Assembly: GCA_035048485.1 (NCBI GenBank)
Contig: CM068582.1
Span: 38,312,596-38,376,595, forward strand
DNA from: Pteria penguin
Taxonomy: Eukaryota; Mollusca; Bivalvia; Pterioida; Pteriidae
Length of the DNA: 64,000 bases
Direction of reading: 5' to 3'
In this document: one piece after another, positions 1 through 23,457 of the stretch
How positions within the stretch are numbered: the stretch's first letter is position 1
Layout of the letters: every line of letters starts with the position of its first letter
Notes under the pieces: model-generated
Told to the model about the DNA's origin: nothing
The model's input: only the letters and a program-made list of their open reading frames with translations
Databases searched by the model: none
Position numbers and translations under genes: made by a program

Positions 1-156
1 CCGGATGATCTCTAAATAGATAACTGTATGCACAAACTTGTAAATTCCCCTAGATGAGAAATCGTGTCGGTACATTGCATATGTATTTTTACTTCGCCCA
101 CATTAGATAACGACCAAATATGAACTGGTGGAGAAAATTAGTGAACCTTCAAATAT

Positions 157-305
157 ACTGTCGGCATTTGTCACGTATAAACTATATACTGTCGGCATTC
201 GTCATATATAAACTATATACTGTCAGCATTCGTCACGTATAAACTATATCCTGTCGGCATTCGTCACATATAAACTTTATATTGTCGGCATTCGCCAGTA
301 TAAAC
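157..305. repeat. 31-bp tandem repeat, about 5 copies
   Basis: The core TACTGTCGGCATTCGTCA recurs with starts of the TCGGC/TCAGC word at 161, 192, 223, 254 and 285, an exact 31-bp period. Copies differ by a few substitutions. It lies in intergenic DNA and no coding role is visible. Confidence 0.9.
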
Positions 306-2186
306 TAAAACATTTTCCACTTCTGGCAGTCGAGGAACCCACATGATTTAACCTCGTCAGAGGTAAATGGTCATGATGAATTACAGCACAGGACTGCCTT
401 AGCCTTGTAACATAATAAACATAATATTTCCCGAATTTCAGCCAAATCCTTTTTATCAACTTACCTTTTGTTCATGATAGATATGATTTTCCCTCCTATT
501 TTTGTGGGCTTGGCTAAACTATTGTTTAACCTCCAGTTTTATTATCTTCCCTGACGATAAAGTTTATGTACTTACATGCTAAACAAATACTACGAAGTAG
601 GAGAACAAACACAGGCCTCAGTTATCTGATACACTGAGCTCTGACGGACATGACAGAGAAACTGCAGCAGTAATTACGTACGGTCCTACTCGATGGCCTT
701 AACTGACCCCCAACAGGGATATGTCTATTCGTGTCAACACTGATGCGGACCTGATAAAGAAGTTATCTTCTCTGTATACAGTTCAGAGATCATGTAGATT
801 TTCCATCATACAGATATAATTCTCACATGGGCCTTTATTATTTAGCTTGAGGGTCATAGTTCAAAACATGTACAATGTATACATGTTCAATAGATATTGT
901 CCTACGACATATTTGTAATTTGGAAAAATAAAACATGTATGAATGACTATGCATGTTTTAATTTTCCAAATTACAAATATGTCATAGGACAATATGTATA
1001 GGTGTTGACGACCTTTTTACTGAATTGACGCACGTGCGGAATCGGTGCCGCAGTATCGTTGTCACCCAGGGTATTCCTGATGTGCTATTAATACAAACCA
1101 AACTCTATACATATGTAGATAGGTGTCACTAGGTATTAATGCCAAAAGTAACGTGTGATGACGGCCTTATTGTTTTGTATTGCAAAATTTTTAAATAAAT
1201 GGTATTGCCGAACCATGTGTTGGTATTATAAGATATACTATGAGTGTAATAAATCTCAAAATCTTTGCCAATTTATATCCTTGGGAAAATATACGGCCAC
1301 GACGGTCATGTTATTTCGTTATATTACATTCTTATAATCCTGAATATCGCATAACTTTGTTATTTAAAAATATGTACTACGTAGCACATGCATGATGATC
1401 ACAAATAGCTAAAGCACAAACCCTTGGAAAATATTTACGTATATGACATGTTTATTACTTACCCGGGCCCGTCATTAGTAATAATATTCATCCGCTAAGA
1501 ATAAAGATTAACATACATGTAATTTCACATCGTTTTCATCGGACTCGTAGATTAAGAAACTACCGTAGTTCTTTCAAAAAGATTACCTGATAACGAGATT
1601 GGATATCTGATTATCGTTAATGTTAAATGCTGTCGGTGTATTCCTTTTGTCATGCCTTGAAAGGTTAAAATCTATGATAGTTTGGAGCAGTTAAGGTTCC
1701 TCGCTAGATAAACAATGGATTATAGATTTAAGTCCTTATTACTCATTTTTATATTGACTAATAGAGAATTGTGTTAAAGAAGTAAAGCGAATGAAAATGC
1801 TGTGTCAGTTTGCGTCAGGTAAAATAAGCACTATAACGTTATCAAACATCCAACATGAATGGGTTCTAAGGGTGCATTTCTTACAAATATGTATTTTATA
1901 ATGAGATCTTGCTCAAAACCAGGAATAAAACATCTACTAACAATTCAAGAGAAAACTGAAGACATCTGACAAAGCTCTATTACAAAAATTTACCAAGGAC
2001 ATGCACACAAAAAAGCAGAAACACCTACTGAAAATTCGAGACAAAAAAAATTATGATTTATTGTCAATGTTGTTAATTCCTAACAACTATATCAAGAATA
2101 AAACCATCTGACGACTCGACAACAACAGAAAAACATACCAACAACTAACCCCCCCCCCCTCCCCCCAAAAAAGAAGAAAACAATAT
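306..2186. other. Intergenic stretch without a supported gene
   Basis: I see no exon with conserved protein content and no open frame above 60 codons with a recognisable product. The only structure is the foldback at 894-995 and a C-rich run near 2148-2166. Confidence 0.6.
894..995. repeat. Foldback (hairpin) element with ~43-bp arms
   Basis: The left arm 894-936 and right arm 952-995 are reverse complements with very few mismatches (the left begins ATATTGTCCTACGACATATT, the right ends with its complement). The loop is about 15 nt. This looks like a small foldback MITE. A target-site duplication is not obvious. Confidence 0.8.
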
Positions 2187-2454
2187 TGACTGATTCACTG
2201 ATTATTGTTTTACGTCACTCCAAGATTGTTGTATGTATATGGTGACGGCATCTGTCTGATGCACCTTATAGAAACTTTCACCTTTGCAACGGGATTTTGA
2301 GGGATCTTTTACGTGCCACGCCTAATGTGACACGGGACCTCGATTATTTACTGTCTCATCCGAAAGACAGAACATCGCTGTGCCCACGGAGGGAATTGAA
2401 CCCGGGACCTTCTTCACACGCCGACCACTTTATCCACTGGGCCACACCGGCTTT
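2187..2454 (-). mobile_element. tRNA-derived SINE, family A
   Basis: Read on the minus strand it starts AAAGCCGGTGTGGCCCAGTG, an A-box-like tRNA head, followed by a B-box-like GGGTTCAATTC. The body (TGAGACAGTAAAT, ACGTAAAAGATCCCTCA, GCATCAGACAGATGCCGTC) is shared with copies at 24834, 33466, 53287, 54229 and 54638. The 3' tail has GTAAAACAATAATCA. Family A has the layout of metazoan tRNA-SINEs. Confidence 0.85.
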
Positions 2455-5080
2455 GTAAACAAAATCTACTTTAGGCCGTAAGACGTTTTTAATATTTATA
2501 ATCGTTTGCAAACCACAGAAATGAGATAAGATGACAACATGTAGTCGAAAATAAGTGTATTTTTGTCACAGTTTTGTATTAACTTAAAACAAGATAATAG
2601 CAACACATAGATGCATTTCAAAGACATTTGCAAGATAATGAATTGCTAACAACTCGGAGGCATAATGGTAACAGCATCATCTACCTGAACTTGCTCTCAA
2701 AGACGCTACGATAACATGTGGTACAAATAACGAGCATACGGATAAAAGATGGTCATTAACCTTAGAGATGTCTAAAAACCGCCAGGAAATCTTTGTATAA
2801 TAAAAGAAAAAAATAAGACAACGGAATTCAGAGCAAATATTCATCCTCTCTCAGTATTTGGATATTTCTACTTTCAACGACGTTACAATAAACATTCAAA
2901 ACTTAAAATACCTGAGGATTTTACTTAGAGTAAATACGGTAATGAAATTAACAATATAAACATACAGGTGAATACGTCTGTCGCTTATACACATATTGCT
3001 TGTAAAGATGTATAAACGTTTCATTTTAAGTTGTAAAGCTTTTGAATCGTGGGCTCTGCAATTAAGTTATATTAATCAGTTTTAAAAGCCTTTATAAGTC
3101 AACGACATTTAGTAAATCGGTTTAATAAAAAGCCGTGGTCTACATGCTGTTCACTTACCTCTGAAAATAACGTGAAATCACACTGAGGTCTTTCTTTAAA
3201 ATTTCGCAAACTGCCGATAAATATGTCAAAGTGCTTTGTTACACCCATGTAGAAACGAACAACATGTGTACAATAAACACTTCCCAATACCCATTCTTAT
3301 GATTTTCTCAACACCATTTTTGTAACTAGTTTTTTACTGGTTAACGCAGTACAACTTTTTTTTAACTTTTAATTTTTGTAATTTGACGATTGAATCACAA
3401 AAATTGAAAGTTAGAAATAGACAACTTTTACGAATTACCATGGCGGCACTTTCAAGGCATGGTTCAGAGTGTCCTCGCTACAAGTAACTAGGGATCCTTA
3501 ATATACTCGACCAAATCCATGTCACAGACTCAAAGTCAGTGAACATACACCCAGCATGACCATGGATATAAAAAGGTACAAACCTACCCCCTTCAAACTA
3601 CGAAACAAGTTCTCTAACCATTTGGCATCGCGGGAATCTTAAATATCTACATCATTTGATTCTTATCTATTAAAATGGAAGTAAACGTTGATTAAAAGAA
3701 ATAATTTACAAAGGCCCCGAAAGTCACATCGACTCGACTAATGCTATACCCACAGTACATCATGATATATAGATACGAGTAAGAAATACTTGCCATGGTA
3801 CGACTGCAAGCTCCAGTAACAGAACAATTCTGACATTCCAGTCCTGTTGGTAAAGGAACTCACTATCCCCCTGGGGAATACTGATAAAACCTATACACTT
3901 AGGCTGAACATATGTAATTCTTCGTGTATGTAAACAAACATTCCAATAACTTCTTCCAAGCACAATATTTTCTCTGTGAAATCTCTTTATAGTACAGACA
4001 TATGCCTCTGAAAATAACTTTCCATCCAGCATTTAATACAAAAATGATATTGATATATTCGTGTGTTATCAATGCTGATGGCGGGTTTTTGTTTTTTGGG
4101 TTTTTTTTTACAAAACCGCTTGTTCATTACTCCAGGGACGCATATAACACATGTGTTATATACGTCCCTGATTACTCTAAGTCTTATTCGTTTTACTTAG
4201 CGTTTGTACTATGGACAAAATTATCCATTGATTAAAACAGTTTCACAATGATTAATCTCGGAATAACCGCATCGCATGCCTAACTCTTCTCTACGATACC
4301 GAAATAGTTATAATTATTTGTGTTTACATGTACTATTGTCTTTTTCTAACTTTAAATTTTTGTGATTTAAAGTGAGCACATGACTAACACTATTTACATT
4401 ATCAAAGATATTTGCGGAAAATGCAAATGTCTCTTATAACATCATTCCATTCTAAAAGTGATCATAAATAACCGTATTCATTATTACATTATTATTATAA
4501 TATGTATTATTATGATATCATATTCTTTCAATATGTTTAAACTTCATACACAATGTGGATATCTATACAATGTATTTATATGTATGTATGTTTGTATAAA
4601 TCAAACGAGTATTAAGATACAAGAGCGCAATATATTTGGAGAAACCGGACACAGAAAACCGCTTTGGCGTCGCCTTTCTGATTTCTCTTTTGATGATATC
4701 TTCATGAGAAAATACAAATTACGGCGAGTTTTCTGAGCTATGAATGATCAGATTGGTAGCCCTCTGATATTCTAAGACAGACATATGAACGCATGTTCCA
4801 CGTCCAAACTGGGTGGACCTGCAGCATAATAGATAACAATGACTTTCATATAGAATCGGTGGATCCAAGACTAAATGTCAGTTGCATTACGCAAGCATGA
4901 ATGCTTCTCATTTTCTAAGGGTCGTGAGCGTGATTCAGTGATAAGTCAATAGCTGTTCGAAAAGTAGATTTAGAATGAAGATAAGGGCACAGACAGCTGG
5001 ATATACATACATATATAGTTCACATATACATATGAAGTAGTTTTGCAATGTATGAGAACGCAAGCAACATTATATATATG
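2455..5080. other. Intergenic stretch without a supported gene
   Basis: No exon or RNA gene can be supported. Small open frames of 60-92 codons on both strands have AT-driven, low-information composition. The only marked structure is the 38-bp palindrome at 4133-4170. Confidence 0.55.
4133..4170. repeat. 38-bp near-perfect palindrome
   Basis: The left half CAGGGACGCATATAACACA and right half TGTGTTATATACGTCCCTG are reverse complements apart from one mismatched pair, with no spacer. It is consistent with a minimal foldback element or a cruciform-forming site. Confidence 0.85.
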
Positions 5081-5081
5081 T

Positions 5082-5226
5082 TATTGATTGGTGTTTTAAG
5101 TCGCTTTCAATATTTTTACAGTTAAATCGCGACATGGACATAGACATGGAACCCCTTAAACATCGTGACGCAACCCGGGAATCGAACCCGGATCGTCGGC
5201 GCCACAAGCCAAGCGCTTAACCACCC

Positions 5227-5229
<3 letters not shown>
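5082..5229 (-). mobile_element. tRNA-derived SINE, family B, 5'-truncated
   Basis: On the minus strand it contains GTTAAGCGCTTGGCTTGTGG and the B-box-like region GGGTTCGATTCCCGGGTTGC, then a body ending AAAGCGACTTAAAACACC. The copy abuts a TA microsatellite at its head. Family B copies also occur at 7026, 20091, 44596 and 57319. Confidence 0.8.

Positions 5230-5257
<28 letters not shown>
5229..5257. repeat. TA microsatellite
   Basis: About 14 TA dinucleotides directly next to the SINE head at 5229. Confidence 0.9.
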
Positions 5258-5262
<5 letters not shown>

Positions 5263-5412
5263 CAAAGACATTACAGCTAACAAGGCATAAATATAGGGTG
5301 CTGTGGTGTCTTTGTGCTTTATATGTTGTCTAATTTGTCTTTATTTTCTACAGGTATTTCTTCGGAGATCCAAGGTCTATAGTACTCCTAGGTGTTTCAC
5401 TGATTCTATTTG

Positions 5413-5740
<328 letters not shown>

Positions 5741-5742
<2 letters not shown>

Positions 5743-7025
5743 TAGAGGTGTGTACGTTAATTTTACGCCACACTAAGATCGTTTTGCTTATATAATGGCG
5801 GTACGTGCATGCCTCAAGTACTCGCTTTTTACTCATACGATGGACCCATCAGATTCGGACAGGGATGCAATGCATACTGTGACACGAAGCCTCTGTTTAT
5901 ACTACTTAATCCCATGGACAAAAAAGCAAACGGTCGGGCTGGAGCCGGGATAGTCTGATTAGAAAATCAGAGCGATGTCACTGGACCAACAGGCAACTAA
6001 CTGGTAAAGATAGATCGTGACACATCATGACTTGGATATGTAAGTAGGCTCTCTCTCTCTCTTTCTCTAAAACAAATTGCTTCAAACACGAAATAAAACA
6101 ATTGAATGATATACATAAATGGCATTGTCATGTCAAAATAAAAATCTTCAAACAGTTGCAAAAATTAAATCAGGGACAAATTTAAGAACTTTTCCACTTC
6201 AAGCCTGTTATGATTCATTCTACGATAAAACAAAACTTTATAATCGCGGTAATTCGGTTATATACATTTAGTTAACATGTATATTGTATCTTAAAACAGA
6301 CGAGAATACACAGCACCGATCACATAACCAGATTCCAACACCGATCACATAACCAGATTTCAAAACCACAAAAACCTGTTGATTCTAAGATATCGTCGCT
6401 GATCTTGATAGTTTATCAATATGTGCCTGTTCAGTCCATATCAACACGCAGGGATATGTAGCATCTTGCGAAACAAATTAGCGCGAAGTATAGGCAGTTT
6501 GAGGGTTCTGCATAATACAACTTTCTCTAATATATATCATCAAATGCGTTCTATACCTAATACCTGGCTGTCAAATTACAATCAGGTGCTAGATACTTGT
6601 TGGTGCGTGGGAACCTTTCAGATAATGGTGGCAATTTTTGTAAATCTTAACATGTGTCTCGCATTGTGAATTTACCGTGTGGTATTTAAGATAAATCTAC
6701 ATAATAATGTCATTCTTGTTTTTGTTATACCGCCCTGTAAAACCATGGTCTACAGTATTACATTATGTACGTTTACCGTAGATACAATAACCAGCATTCG
6801 AGAGAATAGCATGAAATACATCCAATGCAGTCTCAGCAAATCTTACTTTATTCAGAAAACTGACAATATTACAGGGAAAGAAGTCCCCCCCCCCCCCAAT
6901 TGAATTCTGTGCATAGGTAAGGGGCATACCTGAGCCAAAAGAACTTCTACTGTAACCAAACTCGAATTTGATTTGAAATTTACCATTATACAGTTATATA
7001 CAAACTTTCACTCAATATCTATCTA
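5741..7025. other. Intergenic stretch without a supported gene
   Basis: It contains a short CT run (about 6051-6067), a two-copy direct repeat of about 25 bp (CACCGATCACATAACCAGAT, near 6316-6360) and a C run at 6885-6897. No supported exon. Confidence 0.55.
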
Positions 7026-7197
7026 GGGGCAGGCTTGCTGTAGTTGTTAAGCGCTTGGCTTGCGGCGCCGACGATCCGGGTTCAATTCCCGGATTGCGCC
7101 ACTATGTTTAAGAGGTTGGTTACCTCCTGCTTCCATGTCGCGATATAACTGAAATATTGTTGAAAGCGACGTAAAATACCAATCAACCAACCAACCA
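7026..7197 (+). mobile_element. tRNA-derived SINE, family B, near full length
   Basis: The tRNA-like head GGGGCAGGCTTGCTGTAGTT is followed by AAGCGCTTGGCTTGCGGC, a B-box-like GGGTTCAATTCCC, and a body with GTTGGTTACCTCCTGCTTCC and GTTGAAAGCGACGTAAAA. It ends with a CAACCAACCAACC tail. Confidence 0.88.
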
Positions 7198-8230
7198 TCA
7201 CTCAATATCTAACTGTTTCACAGCAAAAATTACAACAACAAAAAATGAAACGTAACATCTTTAAAAGAGCATCAACCCTAACCAAATTCAAACATCAACT
7301 GGATCTATAACTTTCCGTAACTGGAGAATGTTTGTAAAAACATATGCTCTTGTCGAGGGAAATTCATGATTGCTATATGTGTACAGCTTGTGTAATACAT
7401 GTACTTGTTTTCCTTCGGTGATATTACATTTGCCCCATATCATAACTTACAGGGTTTATTTACCTTTATAGCTTTGATCTTATCATTTTAAAATATATAG
7501 GCATCTTACTCTTCTTACAACTAAGTACATATCCAGATTTGGTCTGAATTTTATGTACATGTTACTCTTTTATAATCTGGGAACTATGTTTTACCAGATA
7601 TCATATCTTTGACATTTGAACCTTTCATATTTATTTATTAGGTATTTTTCTCGCTTTATAACTCAGTTTATATCTAAATGTGATTTGAATCTCGTTGTAC
7701 TCGAAATGTCATCGGAAGCAGTGTTTTCATTAATAATGAATGGACCTTGACCTTTAACTTCAAAATCGAAAAGTGTCTTCTCATCGTAACTAAATACATG
7801 CACATATCTCAGTTTAGTTTAAATCTTATGTATTGTATTTGAGTTGCCATCCTGAAACCACTGGACTGGTGGACAGACAGACGGACGAAGGGTAAACCTA
7901 CAGTCTACTGAATCTATGCTGGTAGGGGACTAGAATGGCTCTAAGGATGTATTCCCTTTTCATCTCTCCGTTTTGATGATGATGTGAAATTGTTCTCAAG
8001 AAGCGCACGGGGCATATACATGTAAATGTGCTTTGGAGAGGTTCTTTTACGTTCCAGTCAAAATTGGTTGACTTCTTCAATTTAGTGACCCCAACACGGT
8101 ATATATAAATGGAGTCCATACTGTATTAGTGTCTCATATAATAATGTACGATAGATATTATCCATGTATATAATCAAAGATCTGCACTCATCCTGATGAT
8201 CGATGTTACTCAACCATATCAGAGACCTAT
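7198..8230. other. Intergenic stretch without a supported gene
   Basis: Near 7380-7870 are decayed pieces of the CTTGACCTTTAACTTC-type repeat family seen elsewhere in the window. No coding exon supported. Confidence 0.5.
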
Positions 8231-8234
8231 AATA

Positions 8235-8597
8235 CACAACGTTGTACCCAGAATATGTTACCGTATAGTCACCTCACGGTATATGTTGTACTCAGAATAT
8301 GTTACCGTATAGTCACCTCATGGTATATGTTGTACCCAGAATATGTCACTGTATTTTCACCTCAAGGTATATGTTGTACCCAGAATATGTTACCGTATAG
8401 TCACCTCAAGGTATATGTTGTACCCAGAATATGTTACCGTATAGTCACCTCACGGTATATGTTGTACCCAGAATATGTTATTGTATAGTCACCTCAAGAT
8501 ATATGTTGTACCCAGAATATGTTATCGTATAGTCACCTCAAGATATATGTTGTACCCAGGATATATTACCGTATAGTCACCTCATGGTATATGTTGG
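8235..8597. repeat. 44-bp minisatellite, about 8 copies
   Basis: The unit begins GTATATGTTGTACCCAGAAT and continues with ATGTTACCGTATAGTCACCT. The period is 44 bp: the open frame over it repeats after 44 codons, three units. The frame open across it is a by-product of the repeat. Confidence 0.9.
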
Positions 8598-8773
8598 AGT
8601 AACAAAGAATATGTATTGCTTTAAATGAGGTTGGACACATTGCATCTGTCAGGTTTGGCAAAATTAAACATGAAATACTACAGTAATGACGTAAGACTAC
8701 AATTCACGTCACGTCAAAATTAGTATAATAAAGGAGAACACGTCTCTCGCACATGTTCTGTAGAACATTCAAT

Positions 8774-8876
8774 CTTATTGAAACGCGACTTGTACTCCGT
8801 TCCTCTACTATATTCTCCGTATACACGGAGAGTGTCGTAGAAGAATGAAATACAAGTCGCGTTTTAATATAATAAG
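8774..8876. repeat. Foldback element with imperfect ~45-bp arms
   Basis: CTTATTGAAACGCGACTTGT on the left pairs with ACAAGTCGCGTTTTAATATA on the right. The centre is a TCTCCGT-ATAC-ACGGAGA stem. Pairing can be extended outwards weakly (GAACATTC repeated on both sides). Confidence 0.75.
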
Positions 8877-8909
8877 ACTGGAAGAACATTCCTACATTCC
8901 AAGGTAAAG

Positions 8910-10480
8910 TCACATAGCAGTGTCATCGTCCCAATCCATTAAGCGTTCCATATTTCACAATCTAAATTCTCTTGTTTATTTAAATTTATGACAGAATTTA
9001 TACAAAATTGCTCTGTATTTTTTTTTTTTTTGTTTTTACATTTCATGTTTATCAATAATCAATTTTAAGCACCGTCTCTTGAAGTTAGTGACAGACTATA
9101 CATAAAATTTGTTGGACAATTTTGTTTATAATATACATGTAATGTGTAATTTTGCTTATTCTTAAAACGTAATTGTCATAATACCAATTGCCAATTAAAT
9201 ATGTTGAATGCCATACCTGAAGTGATCATAAAGTGGTAAATAAACTTATTCTATACTTTTCTTTTATACCACTCTAAGATTATATCATTTATATGGTGGC
9301 GCCAAATGGTGATACCATTGTTCTTAAATAGATCACAAACATACATGACCATGCAGTAAGGTCTTAGCTTGTAGTTTTACAAAAAGTTCTAAGTGTTTCA
9401 TTTTTTTCAGACAACACCACACATTAAAGCCCTGCCGGTCAGAGGATATGTGTGTGTTTGGATTGTGTGTGAGTGTAGGTGTGTTTGTGTGTGTGTGTGG
9501 TTTTTTTGCATAAATTTCTTATCAACAGTGCCGTATTCCGTATTCGGGTGTTCCCTAATGGGAATGCCTGCACACAAATATAAACAAATCTACCGCAGTT
9601 GGTACCAAATCTGTACCAATTTGTGTACTTTATATTTTATGCCTTCAAGATGGAATATAATGCACTTCGAATTTCATGAGAGTGAGAGAGTTTATTCAGT
9701 CTCTCCACCATCTTCACAGGGATGGCAGGATGTAGCCTACCCGACACTTGATTCTCTTCACAAGACATTCCGAATCCATAATAAAGGTGACAGACAGGGT
9801 TGGAAAAGAGGAAACGAGAAGCAGGGAGATGGTTATGTGTGGGGACGATCATGGAAGTTATAGGTGTGGGAAGAGATGGGGTTGGGGGGGGGGGGGGGTG
9901 TTGGCGAGCAATACCCCACTGTCTGCTCTCGCCCTCATCCTCTATATATAGAAAGCATTAAAAGTCATCAGTAGCTATTTGTTAGCGACTCACGATGTAA
10001 ATTTGATACAATATCTGATAAGAGCACGTGGGAAGTAACTAGTTAATAGCGCAAAGAATGGGCGTTCTATAATTAGAAAGCGAAGTGTCTAAACCATTTT
10101 TGATATTGGATCCGCCCCTCCGGATGAATTTCACACTGTACCCGTTCTTTCATTGTTAGATATATGACGTGTGTTATTATTCAATGATAAGACACTTTAA
10201 AAGTAATACTTACTGGCAGTAAAGACCTTCTTTCCACATACAGTATACACACAAGATCGAGAGGGACTATGAACACGCTGTCAAGCTTTCCGCCTTTATT
10301 TCGTATGTGATCACATGACGAGTGAGACGTGACACATCAAAACGTTTAAGATAAACTTAGTTATCTTTCTTTATTCCTTCCCGTCTTTTTAAAATATACG
10401 TTACGCGTTTGTTTTACGTGACAACGGGGACACTATAGTCTATTCCCCCTTTTCAAAAGTAGGAGAGGGAAACATAGGCG
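8910..10480. other. Intergenic stretch with a GT-rich run and a G run, no supported gene
   Basis: A GT-rich simple repeat sits at about 9448-9500 and a G homopolymer at about 9886-9898. A 156-codon open frame at 9393-9863 starts in the GT tract and shows no recognisable domain. Confidence 0.5.
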
Positions 10481-10539
10481 GATCTAGAAATTTTTGAAAG
10501 GGGGGAGGGGGGGTTGCAGTCGCCCATGACTAATGTTTT

Positions 10540-10605
10540 ACAATATTCCAATCTGATTAAAACCATATCTTCCAAGATATGGTTTTAATCAGATTGACAA
10601 TATTC
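10540..10605. mobile_element. Minimal MITE (48 bp), CAATCTGATT family, with 9-bp TSD
   Basis: The element 10549-10596 contains a perfect palindrome: AATCTGATTAAAACCATATC and its reverse complement around a two-base centre. It is flanked by the perfect 9-bp direct repeat ACAATATTC (10540-10548 and 10597-10605). Termini match the elements at 20745 and 35342. A 9-bp duplication is typical of Mutator-like (MULE) transposons; that assignment is inferred. Confidence 0.85.
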
Positions 10606-12890
10606 GGTCTACAAAGGGGTGATTGCAGCCTTAAAAATGGTCCCAAAAGACCTTTTTAGTAATATTTTCCTATCAGAAGTGGTTGTGTACGACCATTACA
10701 CTTTTTTCAAAATACTGACATAAAAGTACAGCCTCAGTGATTAAAATTAGCCCCCATCTACTACGCTGTGACGACGTAGTTAGAACCGAAAAGAGGAGCT
10801 GGCATTAATCTGCAGGCTGATAAAAGTAGGAGAGGTTTTTCAATTTTCTGTTGGTAAATTTGCAATGTTTTTGTCGTTTAACAGATTTTAACTGAAAGAA
10901 TTTTCAGGTTGTGTTCTTTCAATTTTTCGAGCCCAGATACGCCCTCGGGTAGAATCGATCATCATAGCGTGGTCAACATTTTTTCCCTCTCATTATTCTG
11001 TCATGTTACTATTGCTTTAAGTTTATCAAATAATGATTAAAATTACGAGATGGGATAAGAAACTTTGTAGAATAGAGTATTAAACCACCACAAATATCTA
11101 CAAATCTAGACATCACAAAATGATCCCACTACTTCAAACATACAAGATTTGTACGTGTACTACGGTAACATGGCTAGATATTTTAATGAGTTAAACATGT
11201 AGCGTCTTAGACCATTCGACTAACGACCACTCCGGAAGTATTTATACCAGTGGTAGCAATATATTTTACAGTGTATCCTAGAAAGATGTTTGAAAATTGG
11301 TTTATTTCAATCCATTTCATGCACTCCGCATGTTTGCTCCGTCTTTTCATCTCCCCTTTTTCAGGACATCCCCGAACCTAAAACTTTTATATCTCTGTAC
11401 TGAAGAGTTTCTCTTATCAAATGCAGATGATGACAAGAAAGATAACTCTACTTTAGTCATGAATAAAGCTCTAGGGTTGCCAGGAATATAGCAAATACAT
11501 ATTTTCTCTATCTTTTCACCGGAAAGGTTTCGATTTCTTTGCTTCGTTTAAGAGATTATGTATCCAATGTATTTTATTTCAAATATGAAGAGAAAATGTA
11601 CCCCATAAAAGAAAAATTGAGTAATGTTTCTTTTTGCCTATACATGGTGATGAAAAATGTTTGAATAAGTCAATCAAGGAAGTTAAAAAAAACTCAAAAT
11701 TTTCATTTGGCAACCACATAAGTCAATATGAGTCTGTATGATAGGTCATAAAAGTAACTGGTTCAGTTGTGAAGCAGATCTATCCTAAAACTGTCATAGG
11801 ATTCGTTAAAAATTTTTAATACCTTGCAACGTAAGGAGCTGCTTGCACAGATAACTTTTACAAGCTCATATGAACCAAAGGCTGAACCGGAACGTGCAAA
11901 TGAGCTTATTGCGATCACATCGCATCAGACGTAATCCTCGAAATTTCTCTCTTTTCGTACTTCAGTCAAAGTCTCAAAGCGAAATAACATACTTAATTTA
12001 AGTAACATTTCATTGTAATATGACTATATTTTTAAAAAAGGTTTAGTTCCACCACTAATGAGGCATTCAATCGCTATATAGTGAAACCATCAGCCATTTC
12101 TGAAGAGCGTAATTATTGACTTATTTAGTGAATAAGGGTAGGGGCATTTAAGGATTACAAGGCTAAATATACCTATAAAAGACTTCTTCAGAGTCCAAGA
12201 AGATTTTAATGAAACTTCGTATAGACAAATACTTATGGTCCCTTACAAAAGTCATTTTAATAAAAACTTTACCTAGAGGTAGGATCCAGAGTATGGCAAT
12301 GTGATCCAGGAGGGTGAAATACTTTGACAAACTTCTTTAAACGGAAAAAATAAATGCATCACAGCATGTCAAAGAACAGTCAGAAAATTTCTTAGTTTTT
12401 CTTTTTGTTGTTGTTCTCATTTGGTGCATTTTGAGGAAATGCTTTATGTAAAATACTTTTCAGTTTGGTCTTTGAGCTCAAGGTTCTCATGTTCAACAAC
12501 CAATAATTTCTAGCAGAGTTGGAGCAGCAAGGCAAAGTCCTCTTTAATAAAGAAACATTTGTAAGCTCCTATATATATTTATGGAATACCTGAAGGGACA
12601 TGCTAATTGCTGATTGCTCATTGCAATTCCCTTTACAATGTTGGTTATTTTTTTATATTGCACTGTTGACTTCCATCCATGCACGAACAATCTGCTGCAC
12701 TTAATACTAACTGCCTTTTCAAGCAATTAGCAAAAAGCAATTGGCAAAAATTTTATTTTAAAAGGTCTAAAATGACTAAAAAGTATTATTAATGTACAAA
12801 ACTATATATATTCTCTAAGGAATGACCACATGAAAAGCATATACATTCTTTGTATAAATTCTTGAAGAAATGACAACAAACAAAAAGTAA
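10606..12890. other. Intergenic DNA downstream of CAPZB, no supported gene
   Basis: No exon, RNA gene or clear repeat array can be supported. Composition is AT-rich throughout. Confidence 0.5.
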
Positions 12891-12897
12891 TATAAGC

Positions 12898-13878
12898 TTT
12901 ATTGGCATATTACAATTCAAATTATGGATCACATAAACTTGATAAAGTTAATGAATAATGGAATAATGAAAATCAAATATTTTCAAGTACTTTGTTCATC
13001 AAGTACACCACTAGTTCAAAATTTTCACATGTATCCCCATTAAAAAAGAACTGGAATCAAAGAGCATACATGCATAATCTGGTACCTTTAAAATCAATTA
13101 AAATTCAATGAATATATAAGTGCTGTATGAACATCTGTATCCATATATACATTTGTCCTGTAAAATCAAAGACATTTTATAGATTGCACATCATAAGTTC
13201 CTTTTTGTAAGTAATAGGTAAGTAATAAGTTACTACAAAATCATTATTATTTTGCTTTTACATGTGTCATTATTTAGTCATTAGAGTCTTTTTCTTTAAA
13301 TCTTGTTATTTGGAATATTTAGAAAAGATTTCAAAATGGAAAAAAAAGAGAGAAAATATAAAATGGAGAAAAATAAAAAAAACTAATCCACAAAAATAAT
13401 TTTTTCAAAGTCTTTTTTTTTCGATTAAGAATAAAGATATAATGTAGTTCCTACAGCATTAATTCTAGAGACCTAATCACCCATGCGGAAATAACATCAT
13501 TATTCCTAAACAAAAATGCAGCATAATTATAAATCTGCACATTATATTGATATATTAGTAAGGAGATTAGTTCTTTTAGATTCTAGTACATCAACACATT
13601 TCACACTAAAAATCTTCAAATTGACTTTACTGGAAGTACCGGTAACCGAATTGTAACAGTCTAAGTAAAATCTCAATTTCAACAACTTGTAACATCTGCG
13701 ATAGATGACTTCCTGCACTATATGGACCCACACTCAGTTTATAATCTCTTAACTTGTGCACCATTTGCCGCCTGATTGATTCAACAGATGTAATATGTAG
13801 TTCCAAATGAAGTATGAATACTGATGATGTAACTAGAACTTCTCCCTAAGTAAGATTAAATCCTAGGTCCCCCTTGCA
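12898..13878 (-). other. Probable 3' UTR of CAPZB
   Basis: On the minus strand this follows the stop codon at 13881-13879. An AATAAA signal lies at 12903-12898 (plus-strand TTTATT). The extent of the UTR is inferred from this signal and from AT-rich non-coding composition; other signals could be used. Confidence 0.4.

Positions 13879-23454
<9,576 letters not shown>

Positions 23455-23457
<3 letters not shown>

Noticed and set aside
7026..7100. tRNA gene
   Set aside because: A and B box-like sequence is present, but it is the head of a SINE with body and tail, repeated elsewhere.
8235..8597. CRISPR-like array
   Set aside because: Direct 44-bp units without unique spacers in eukaryotic DNA; it is a minisatellite.
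9393..9863. 156-codon open frame
   Set aside because: It begins in a GT simple repeat and has no domain, no conserved motif and no splice context; the opposite strand is also open over part of it.
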